A DNA stretch of 64,000 nt from Arenivirga flava (GTDB taxonomy: Bacteria; Actinomycetota; Actinomycetes; Actinomycetales; Microbacteriaceae). The notes under the pieces were generated by a model. That model did not search any database, was not told where the DNA came from, and saw only the letters and a list, made by a program, of their open reading frames with translations. Numbering within the stretch: position 1 is the first letter of the stretch; each line of letters begins with the position of its first letter. This document shows positions 57,582-64,000 of the stretch, piece after piece. The position numbers and the translations under genes were made by a program. Where the stretch lies: assembly GCF_030161575.1 (NCBI RefSeq), contig NZ_BSUL01000001.1, forward strand, positions 186,001 through 250,000, in the 5' to 3' direction.

Positions 57582-59929
57582 GTGCTGGACCGCTTGCGCC
57601 CGGAACCCGCGCAGCTGCGGGTGGCGTTGCCCGCCGGCCTCGCCTGGGGCGGGGCGGCGCTGCTCATCGGAGCGCCGTCCCTCGTGCCCGCCGTGGTCGT
57701 CGGCGCGACGGTCCTGGCCGCCGGCGCCGTGCTGCTCCTTCACCGCGGCAGACGTGCGCCCGGGTCGCGCTGGGGCGCGCCGGCCGCCCAGACCGTGCTC
57801 GAGCACGCCGCGCTGACGTTCGCGCTGCTGGCCGCCATCGCCATCGCCACCGGATTCGGCGCCGCCCGGCGCTGGCCGCCGGCCCTCGACGACGCGGCGG
57901 ACCGGCCGGTCGAGCTCGTCCTGCGTACGGAGGAGACCCTCCACCCCGGCGACCAGGCGCCCTGGGCCGCGATGGTCGTGCTGCTGGACGGCGCCCCGGC
58001 CGAGGTGCCGGCGCTCGTGCTCGACACGCGTCCTTCGCTGGATCGCGCGGTGCCGATCGGCGCGGAGATCGCGCTGCGCGCCCGGGCCGTCCCCACGGAG
58101 CCGGGGGAGGAGCGGGCCGTGCTGCTCGACGTGCTCGGCGACGCGATCGTGGCCGCCGAGCCCGGCGGCGTCGCGGGGCTGCGCACGCCCTCCGCGAAGG
58201 CTTCCGAGCCGCCGCGGCAGACCTGCCCGGCGACGGCGGCATGCTGCTGCCCGGACTCGCCATCGGCGACACCGCCGGGCTCGACGCGGAGCTGGAGGAG
58301 GCGATGCGGGTCTCGTCGCTCTCGCATCTCACCGCGGTCTCCGGGGCGAACTGCGCGGTCGTGGTCGCGCTGATCATGCTGCTGGGCGGCGCGCTCCGGT
58401 TGCCCCGTGCGGTGCGCATCCTGCTGTCGCTCGCCGCCCTCGGCGGCTTCGTGGTGCTCGTCACCCCCGAGCCCAGCGTGCAGCGGGCGGCGGCGATGGC
58501 GGCGCTCGTGCTGCTCGCCCTCGCCCGAGGGCGGCCAGCGGGTGGCCTGCCGATGCTCGGGGCGGCGGTGGCGCTGCTCCTGCTGTTCGACCCCTGGCTC
58601 GCCCGCAGCTACGCCTTCGCCCTGTCCGTGCTCGCGACCGCCGGGCTGCTGCTGCTCACGGGCCCCCTGACCGCGCTGCTGTCGCGCGTCCTGCCGACCG
58701 CCCTCGCCGCCGGCCTCGCGGTGCCCGCGGCGGCCCAGGTCGCCTGCCAGCCGGTGCTGCTGCTGCTCGATCCGGTCATCCCCGTCTACGGTGTGCCCGC
58801 CAACCTGCTCGCCGCCCCCGCCGCGCCGATCGCCACCGTCGTCGGGCTGCTCGGCTGCCTGGCGCTGCCGCTGCTGCCGGCCGTGGGCGTCGCGCTGCTC
58901 CACCTCGCCTGGGCCCCGGCGGCATGGATCGGCTCGGTGGCGCGCACGGCCGCCGCAGCGCCTTCGCCGTCGCTGCCGTGGCTCGACGGTGGGCTCGGGG
59001 TGCTGCTCTTCGTGCTCGCGGCCGTCGCAGGCCTCGCGCTGCTGCTCGGCCGGCACCGTCGACGCGAGCGCTGGTACCGGGCACTGCTCGGCGGCAGTGC
59101 CGGACTGCTCGCGCTCGCCGTGTCGGTCGCCGCGGGCGGCGCCCTGGGTCGCGCCGTCACCCGACCCGCCGACTGGTCGATCGCGCTCTGCGACATCGGA
59201 CAGGGCGACGCGGTGCTGCTGCGCAGCGAGGGCGCGGTGGCGCTCGTCGACACCGGCCCCGATCCGGAGCCGCTCGCGGACTGCCTGGACGAGCTCGGCA
59301 TCCAGCGCATCGACCTGCTCGTGCTCACACACTTCGACGCCGACCACGTGGGCGGTGCCGAGGCCGTGCTCGGCCGGGTGGAGCGGGTGGTCAACGGCCC
59401 GCCGTTGGAGGCGGATCACCATGCCCTGCTCGAGCGGCTCGCGGCCGGCGGGGCGGCGGTGCAGCAGGGTGCCAGCGGCGACACGGGTGCGCTGGGCGCG
59501 CTCGACTGGCTGGCGCTCTGGCCGCCCCCGGGCGGTCTCGGCATGCACGAGGGCAACGACCTCAGCCTGGTGCTGCGCTTCGCACCCCGCCCCGGTGCGG
59601 CGGGCGCAAGCGTGCTCCTGCTGGGCGACCTCGGCGAGCTCGCGCAGCGGCTGATGCTCGGTCGCGCCCCGCCCGGTTCGCTCGACGTCGACGTGGTCAA
59701 GGTGTCGCACCACGGCTCCGCCGATCAGGCGCCGCCGCTCTACGCCGCGGCGAGCCCGAGCCTGGCGCTCATCGGCGTGGGCGAGAACGACTACGGCCAT
59801 CCTGCGCCGTCGATCCTCGACGAGCTCGACGCCCTCGGCGCGGAGGTGCTGCGCAGCGACACCGACGGCCTGGCGGTGGTCGCGGTCGAGGACGGCGTGC
59901 TGCGCCTCTGGACCGAGCGGGGCGGATGA
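57582..59929 (+). CDS. comEC: Competence DNA channel ComEC/Rec2, frameshifted
   Basis: ComEC forms the membrane channel that brings single-stranded DNA into the cell. The corrected protein is about 782 residues. It has N-terminal helices and an OB-like region. The ComEC competence domain includes LSHLTAVSGANCAVVVALIMLLGG. A C-terminal metallo-beta-lactamase-like domain has DIGQGDAVLLR, LVLTHFDADHVGGAEAVL and VVKVSHHGSADQ. One extra G at 58175-58178 joins the first 198 residues to the rest. ComEA, ComEC and the neighbouring holA are arranged as in other actinobacteria; natural transformation is not demonstrated here. Confidence 0.92.
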
Positions 59930-60001
59930 GCGGACGAGCGGATGCGGCGTGCCGCGCCCCTGGACCGAGCGGGGCGGCCGAGCGGGGCGGCGTGCCGCGC
60001 C
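59908..60001 (+). repeat. Local duplication of the comEC 3' end
   Basis: CTGGACCGAGCGGGGCGG at 59908-59925 (inside the last comEC codons) recurs at 59960-59977. GCGGCGTGCCGCGCC at 59944-59958 recurs at 59987-60001. The unit is about 43-52 bp and noncoding on the second pass. Confidence 0.7.
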
Positions 60002-60011
60002 GTCGACGTCC

Positions 60012-60211
60012 GGGCGCCGGTCCGACGCGCGGGTGCCGGTCCGATGCGCGGGCGCCGGTCCGACGCGCGGGTGCCGGTCCGATGCGCGGGCGCCGGTCCG
60101 ATGCGCGGGCGCTGGCCGGACGCGCGGGCGCCGGCTCGATGTCCGGGCGTCCGGCTCGACGCCCGGTGTCGGCTCGATGCCCGTGCACCGGCTCGACGCC
60201 CGGTGTCGGCG
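60012..60211 (+). repeat. 19-bp tandem repeat array (about 10 units)
   Basis: Units start at 60012, 60031, 60050, 60069, 60088, 60107, 60126 and 60145, every 19 bp exactly, with decayed units continuing to about 60211. The consensus is GGGYGCCGGTCCGAYGCGC. Nineteen is not a multiple of three and no gene spans it, so this is a noncoding minisatellite. It fills most of the 335-bp gap between comEC and holA. Confidence 0.92.
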
Positions 60212-60219
60212 GAGCCCCG

Positions 60220-60248
60220 TAGGCTGGACGCACCGGCGCGGCGCCGGT
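60220..60248 (+). promoter_or_regulatory. holA upstream region
   Basis: TAGGCT (60220-60225) is a possible -10, followed by the 17-bp palindrome ACCGGCGC-G-GCGCCGGT (60232-60248) in the short leader. GGAGG precedes the GTG at 60265. Confidence 0.5.
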
Positions 60249-60264
60249 CGGAACGGAGGCCCGC

Positions 60265-61310
60265 GTGGCGGCGACAGCAGCTCGGTCGGGTGCGCGGGGC
60301 GGTAGGGCGACGGCGGCGAAGGCCGCCGCGAAGATCCCGCAGCTCGCCTGGAACGAGGCGCGCAGCGCTCCGGTCGTGCTGGTCTCGGGCGGCGAGTCGT
60401 TCTTCGCCGACCGTGCGATCCGTCGCATCCTCGACGCCCAGCGCGCCGCCGACCCCAGCCTCGAGGTGCACCGCATCGACGCGGACGCGTACGGGCCGGG
60501 CGAGCTGCTCACCCTGGCCAGCCCCTCGCTCTTCGCCGAGCCCCGGCTCATCCGCGTCGACAAGGTCGAGCAATGCACCGACGCGTTCCTCGAGGAGATG
60601 ATCGCCTACCTCGAGGCGCCCGCCGATGAGGTCGTCGTCGTGCTGCGTCACGGGGGCGGCGTGCGCGGCAAGCGCCTGCTCGATGCCGTGCGCTCAGGCC
60701 GCGGCGGCGGCGTGGAGGTCGTCTGCGCCGAGCTGAAGAAGGACGACGAGCGCCACGCCTTCGCGGCAGCCGAGTTCCGCGACGCCGGTCGCCGCATCCA
60801 GCCCGGCGCCCTGCGCGCGCTGCTCTCCGCGTTCACCGGCGACCTCGCCGAGCTGGCCGCAGCCTGCCAGCAGCTGCTCGCGGACGCCGCGGAGGAGATC
60901 TCCGAGGCCACGGTCGAGCGCTACTACGGGGGCGCGTCGAGACGAACGCCTTCAAGGTGGCCGACGCCGCGGTCGCGGGTCGCTCCGGCGAGGCGCTGAT
61001 CCTGCTGCGCCACGCGCTCGCGAGCGGCGCGGATCCCGTGCCGATGGTCGCGGCCTTCGCGATGAAGCTGCGCGTCATGGCCAAGCTCTGGGGCGCGCAC
61101 GGCAGCGGCGGCGAGCTCGCCAGACGCTTCGGTGTGGCCCCGTGGCAGGTCGACCGCGCCCGCCGCGACAGCCAGGGCTGGTCGGAGGAGGGCCTCGGCC
61201 GCGCCGTGCAGTGCATCGCCGCCACCGACGCCGCCGTCAAAGGCGCCTCCCGCGACGCCGTCTACGCCCTGGAGCGCATGATCGTCCTCGTCGCCCGCCG
61301 GGGCCGCTGA
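60265..61310 (+). CDS. holA: DNA polymerase III subunit delta, frameshifted
   Basis: The delta subunit opens the sliding clamp in the clamp loader. It is about 348 residues. The N-terminal part has APVVLVSGGESFFADRAIRRI, IRVDKVEQCTDAFL and VVVLRHGGGVRGKRLLDAV. The C-terminal part has NAFKVADAAVAGRSGEALILLRHALASGADPVPMVAAFAMKLR and QVDRARRDSQGWSEEGL. They lie in different frames. One extra G in the G5 run at 60928-60932 gives ...YYGGRVETNAFKVADAAV. It is essential in other bacteria, so the break is probably an error. Confidence 0.93.
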
Positions 61311-61360
61311 CCCGCCCGCCCGACGCGCACCCGCCGACCCGAGCCCACCCCCCGCCCATC

Positions 61361-61447
61361 GCGAGGAATGCAGGCGTTCAGCACGCTCATCCGCTCGTCC
61401 GGGCGCCGCACGGCCGGCCCCTCCGACGAACCTCCTGCGTTCCTCGC
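61361..61447. repeat. 87-bp inverted-repeat element, copy A
   Basis: GCGAGGAATGCAGG (61361-61374) is matched on the other strand by 61434-61447 (CCTGCGTTCCTCGC), with one G-T pair. It encloses 57-59 bp of GC-rich sequence. It is the first of a tandem pair; copy B follows after 25 bp. Confidence 0.85.
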
Positions 61448-61472
61448 CTCGAGCCCCGACCCCAGCGCCGAT

Positions 61473-61559
61473 GCGAGGAACGCAGGATGAGCGCGCTCGC
61501 GCTGCCGAGTGACCGGGCAGGTCGGGGGAGCACCGTGACGAGGCTCCTGCGTTTCTCGC
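61473..61559. repeat. 87-bp inverted-repeat element, copy B
   Basis: GCGAGGAACGCAGGA (61473-61487) pairs with TCCTGCGTTTCTCGC (61545-61559), with one G-T pair. Outer length (87 bp) and inner spacing (57 bp) are the same as copy A. Confidence 0.85.
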
Positions 61560-61586
61560 CCCGGGGCGTGTTCCCGTTGACGGAGA

Positions 61587-61616
61587 AAGGGCCCCGTCCG
61601 AATGGACGGGGCCCTT
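61587..61616 (-). terminator. Terminator of rpsT
   Basis: A 13-bp perfect stem (61587-61599 with 61604-61616) and a GAAT loop, followed on the minus strand by TCTCCG after the CCCTT arm. It lies 17 nt after the rpsT stop. Confidence 0.88.
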
Positions 61617-61632
61617 CCTGGAAGCGCTGAGC

Positions 61633-61893
61633 TCAGAGCGCGGCGGTCTGCTTCGCGAGCGCCGACTTGCGGTTCGCGGCCTGGTTCTGGTGGATGACGC
61701 CCTTGCTCACGGCCTTGTCGAGCTTCTTCGAGGCGTTCTTGAGGGCGGCCACGGCCTTGTCCTTGTCGCCCGAGGCGATGGCCTCGCGGCTGGCGCGGAC
61801 GGCGGTCTTGAGCTCGCTCTTGACGGCCTTGTTGCGCTCCTGCGCCTTCTTGTTGGTGAGGATGCGCTTGATCTGCGACTTGATGTTCGCCAT
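61633..61893 (-). CDS. rpsT: 30S ribosomal protein S20
   Basis: An 86-residue basic protein starting [30 protein letters not shown]. It has the three-helix S20 pattern and the conserved [19 protein letters not shown] at the C terminus. It is transcribed alone, opposite to holA and the aminotransferase gene, with its own promoter and terminator. Confidence 0.97.
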   Translation of the reverse strand: MANIKSQIKRILTNKKAQERNKAVKSELKTAVRASREAIASGDKDKAVAALKNASKKLDKAVSKGVIHQNQAANRKSALAKQTAAL

Positions 61894-62021
61894 GCGGATG
61901 ACTTCCTAATGCTTCGAGTGGATGTGTGTTCTGCGGCCGGGCACCGGGTGTGACGTGGGGACTCCCGGCCGCGATCCGCGTCGACGGCCGAGAGGGGACC
62001 GGACGCGCAAGCCAACAGGAG

Positions 62022-62051
62022 ACGATACCAGGGACGACGCAGGCGGGGCAA
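62022..62051 (-). promoter_or_regulatory. Promoter of rpsT
   Basis: On the minus strand TTGCCC (62051-62046), 18-nt spacer, TATCGT (62027-62022). It gives an rpsT leader of about 120 nt, which could carry S20 feedback control. Confidence 0.7.
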
Positions 62052-62130
62052 TCCCGCCGCTCGGCAGGCCGTCGAGGGTGCGTGGCGGGACGGCGCGCCC
62101 ATCGCATCCGCTCCCACCTACGCTCGTGCC

Positions 62131-63273
62131 ATGCCCTCGCTCTCGCCGCACATCGGCTCGGTGCCGCCCTCCGGCATCCGCCGCATCTTCGAGCTCGCGC
62201 AGCATGTCGACGACGTCGTGCTGCTGGCGGTGGGGGAGCCCGACGTGCCGGTCGCCCCGCACATCATCGCCGCCGCGCGTCAGGCGTGGGCGCGGGACGA
62301 CACCGACTATTCGCCGAACGGCGGCATCGCCCCGCTGCGCCGCGCGATCCAGGGCAAGCTCGCGCGCGAGAACGGCACCGAGGTCGACGTCGAGCAGATC
62401 TGGGCCACCGCCGGCGCCACGCAGGGCCTGCACCAGGCGATGGGGCTGCTGCTCGATCCGGGCGACGAGGTGCTCGTGCCCGATCCCGGCTACACGACCT
62501 TCACCATGAACGCGCGCATGCTCGGCGCCGTGCCGGTGCCGTACGCGCTGCGCCCGGAGCTCGGCTTCCTGCCGGACCTCGCTGAGCTCGAGCGGCTCGT
62601 CACGGCCCGCACCCGGGTGCTCATCGTCAACTCGCCGTCGAACCCGCTCGGCCGGGTGTTCCCCGAGGCGACCCTGCGCGCCCTGCTCGCTTTCGCGAGC
62701 GCCCGCGACCTCTGGGTGATCAGCGACGAGGTCTACGAAGCGTTCACGGGGTCCGAGCGGCACGTCTCGCTCGCCGCGCTCGACGTCGAGGACCGGGTCT
62801 TCACCGTGTTCTCCCTGTCGAAGACCTACGCGATGACGGGCATCCGGGTCGGCTACCTGGTGACGCCGCCCGGCCTGACCCGGGTGATGAGCACCGTGCA
62901 GGAGGCGGCGATCAGCTGCGTGAGCATGCCGGGCCAGTACGCCGCCCTCGCCGCGATCGAGGGCGAGCAGTCGCACGTCGCGGCGGCCGCGGAGCACTAC
63001 CGCGCCAATCGCGTGCTCGCGGAGGGCCTGCTCGACGAGCGCGGCATCGCCTACCTGCGCGCCGAGGGCGCCTTCTACCTGTGGCTGGACGCCTCGCCGT
63101 TCAGCGATGGCGACGTGAGCGGATGGGCGGAGCGGCTGCTCCTGCAGCAGCGCGTCGCGCTCGCCCCGGGTCGGGCCTTCGGCGTGCAGGGCGAGGGGTG
63201 GGCGCGCGTCTGCCTCGCCGCCCATCCGGCCGCGCTGCGCACCGGCCTCGGACGCCTCCCGTCCCTCCGCTGA
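62131..63273 (+). CDS. Pyridoxal-phosphate aminotransferase, class I/II
   Basis: A 380-residue fold-type I aminotransferase. It has LLAVGEPDVPVAPHI, DYSPNGGIAPLRRAI, ATAGATQGLHQAMG (cofactor phosphate loop), VLIVNSPSNPLG, and WVISDEVYEAF. The Schiff-base Lys231 is in FSLSKTYAMTGIRVGY. It belongs to the aspartate/aromatic aminotransferase subgroup I. The amino-acid substrate cannot be read from sequence. TACGCT (62119-62124) ends 6 nt before the ATG, so the mRNA is likely leaderless. Confidence 0.92.
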   Translation: MPSLSPHIGSVPPSGIRRIFELAQHVDDVVLLAVGEPDVPVAPHIIAAARQAWARDDTDYSPNGGIAPLRRAIQGKLARENGTEVDVEQIWATAGATQGLHQAMGLLLDPGDEVLVPDPGYTTFTMNARMLGAVPVPYALRPELGFLPDLAELERLVTARTRVLIVNSPSNPLGRVFPEATLRALLAFASARDLWVISDEVYEAFTGSERHVSLAALDVEDRVFTVFSLSKTYAMTGIRVGYLVTPPGLTRVMSTVQEAAISCVSMPGQYAALAAIEGEQSHVAAAAEHYRANRVLAEGLLDERGIAYLRAEGAFYLWLDASPFSDGDVSGWAERLLLQQRVALAPGRAFGVQGEGWARVCLAAHPAALRTGLGRLPSLR

Positions 63274-63293
63274 CTTCCTCGCCCCCGCGCCGT

Positions 63294-63380
63294 GCGAGGA
63301 ATGCAGGCGCCTCGCATCCGTCCTCGTGCGATCGCGGCGTCCAGCGGCGCGGGCGCGCGCATCCGTCCTGCATTCCTCGA
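63294..63380. repeat. 87-bp inverted-repeat element, copy C
   Basis: GCGAGGAATGCAGG (63294-63307) is matched by CCTGCATTCCTCG (63367-63379). The outermost position (63380) is mismatched. Same length and layout as copies A and B, downstream of the aminotransferase gene. Confidence 0.85.
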
Positions 63381-63404
63381 CCTCGCGTCGATGCCCAGCC
63401 CCGT

Positions 63405-63491
63405 GCGAGGAATGCAGGCGCCTCGCACGTGCATCCGCTCCACCGCGATGGAGACGAGCGGATGCGGGCGCACGGCACCTGCATTCCTCGC
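63405..63491. repeat. 87-bp inverted-repeat element, copy D
   Basis: GCGAGGAATGCAGG (63405-63418) pairs perfectly with CCTGCATTCCTCGC (63478-63491). Inside, GCATCCGCTC and GAGCGGATGC form a second nested stem. It lies 24 bp after copy C. Confidence 0.88.
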
Positions 63492-63551
63492 ACCGCACCC
63501 GCCACGGGTCGCACCGCACCCGCCACGAGTCGCACCGCACCCGCCACGAGT
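63489..63551 (+). repeat. 21-bp tandem repeat, three units
   Basis: CGCACCGCACCCGCCACGRGT repeated at 63489, 63510 and 63531 with one base difference. It abuts copy D and precedes lepA by 90 bp. No gene is seen between 63274 and 63641. Confidence 0.85.
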
Positions 63552-63641
63552 CGCGCGGGATTCGCCGCCGACCCGAGGGGATGGGAGAATGGCTCGATCC
63601 CGCGCCACCGTGCGCATCCGCTCCGCCATCGATAGGTCCCC

Positions 63642-64000
63642 GTGAGCCCCAGAGCCGCCCGTCCCCTCGAGCCCGCCCGCACCGCGCCCGAGGCGATCCG
63701 CAACTTCTGCATCATCGCCCACATCGACCACGGCAAGTCGACGCTCGCCGACCGCATGCTGCAGATCACCGGCGTCGTCGCCGATCGCGACATGCGCGCG
63801 CAGTACCTCGACCGCATGGACATCGAGCGCGAGCGGGGCATCACGATCAAGAGCCAGGCCGTGCGCATGCCGTGGGAGGTCGATGGCCGGACCTTCGCGC
63901 TCAACATGATCGACACCCCCGGCCACGTCGACTTCACCTACGAGGTCAGCCGGTCGCTCGCCGCGTGCGAGGGCGCCATCCTGCTCGTCGACGCGGCGCA
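63642..64000 (+). CDS. lepA: Translation elongation factor 4 (LepA), N-terminal part; gene runs off the window
   Basis: LepA is a ribosomal GTPase related to EF-G. The first 119 residues are visible. A short leader [21 protein letters not shown] precedes [13 protein letters not shown] (G1), the [15 protein letters not shown] switch I and [28 protein letters not shown] (G3). GTG 63642 is the start that gives the family-typical N terminus. The 3' part is beyond 64000. Confidence 0.95.
   Translation, partial: MSPRAARPLEPARTAPEAIRNFCIIAHIDHGKSTLADRMLQITGVVADRDMRAQYLDRMDIERERGITIKSQAVRMPWEVDGRTFALNMIDTPGHVDFTYEVSRSLAACEGAILLVDAA

Noticed and set aside
60012-60211. CRISPR array
   Set aside because: Units are head to tail without spacers, and no cas genes are present.
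61361-63491. MITE or insertion-sequence ends
   Set aside because: No transposase nearby and no target-site duplication could be recognised. Tandem pairing at fixed spacing is unlike transposon insertion.

Overview
The window is about 72% GC, with GAC/GAG/CTC/GTC-rich codon use. Gene order is typical of a high-GC Gram-positive actinobacterium, most likely family Microbacteriaceae: smc, ftsY, ffh, rpsP-khpA-rimM-trmD, rplU-rpmA-obgE-proB-proA-nadD-rsfS, leuS, comEA-comEC-holA-rpsT-lepA. The family is inferred from gene content and order; the genus cannot be fixed by eye. There is no phage, IS element or CRISPR array. This is core chromosome with housekeeping and modest accessory genes.

Layout. 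1-10970: the C-terminal part of smc, a winged-helix protein, terC behind a probable yybP-ykoY manganese riboswitch, ftsY, a divergent TetR/MFS pair, a gamma carbonic anhydrase homologue and ffh. 11031-15396: a cell-wall-anchored metallophosphoesterase, an F420-type (LLM) oxidoreductase and a YbdK-like glutamate-cysteine ligase. 15620-25469: ribosome biogenesis, proline and NAD synthesis genes. 25526-27716: two bacterial PH-domain membrane proteins. 27855-30591: tRNA-Ala(GGC), then bioB-bioY divergent from a TetR gene assigned as bioQ, with two tandem BioQ-type operators between them. 30600-32740: a DUF6504 gene under a perfect SOS box, an SRAP (YedK) protein and an OYE-type flavin oxidoreductase. 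32865-43476: cold-shock protein, MFS transporter, lipoprotein, methyltransferase, DEAD-box helicase, GH3 hexosaminidase, kinase and small secreted proteins. 43568-48273: two-component system, App1-type phosphatase, TetR, DedA. 48318-54191: the cydABDC operon behind three tandem perfect palindromes. 54246-64000: leuS, competence genes, holA, rpsT, an aminotransferase and the start of lepA.

Two properties run through the whole window. First, 12 genes are broken by 13 single-base losses, each in or next to a short G/C run and each repaired by adding one base. They include near-essential genes (holA, cydB), so I read them as consensus errors and annotate the full-length genes. Second, about 15 genes have a TANNNT hexamer 6-9 nt upstream of the start codon and no leader, indicating widespread leaderless transcription.

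The least expected signals are the cydA operator array (48318-48378), four 87-bp inverted-repeat elements in two tandem pairs around rpsT and the aminotransferase gene (61361-61559, 63294-63491), a 19-bp minisatellite between comEC and holA, and a strongly over-represented 9-mer GCGGATGCG.
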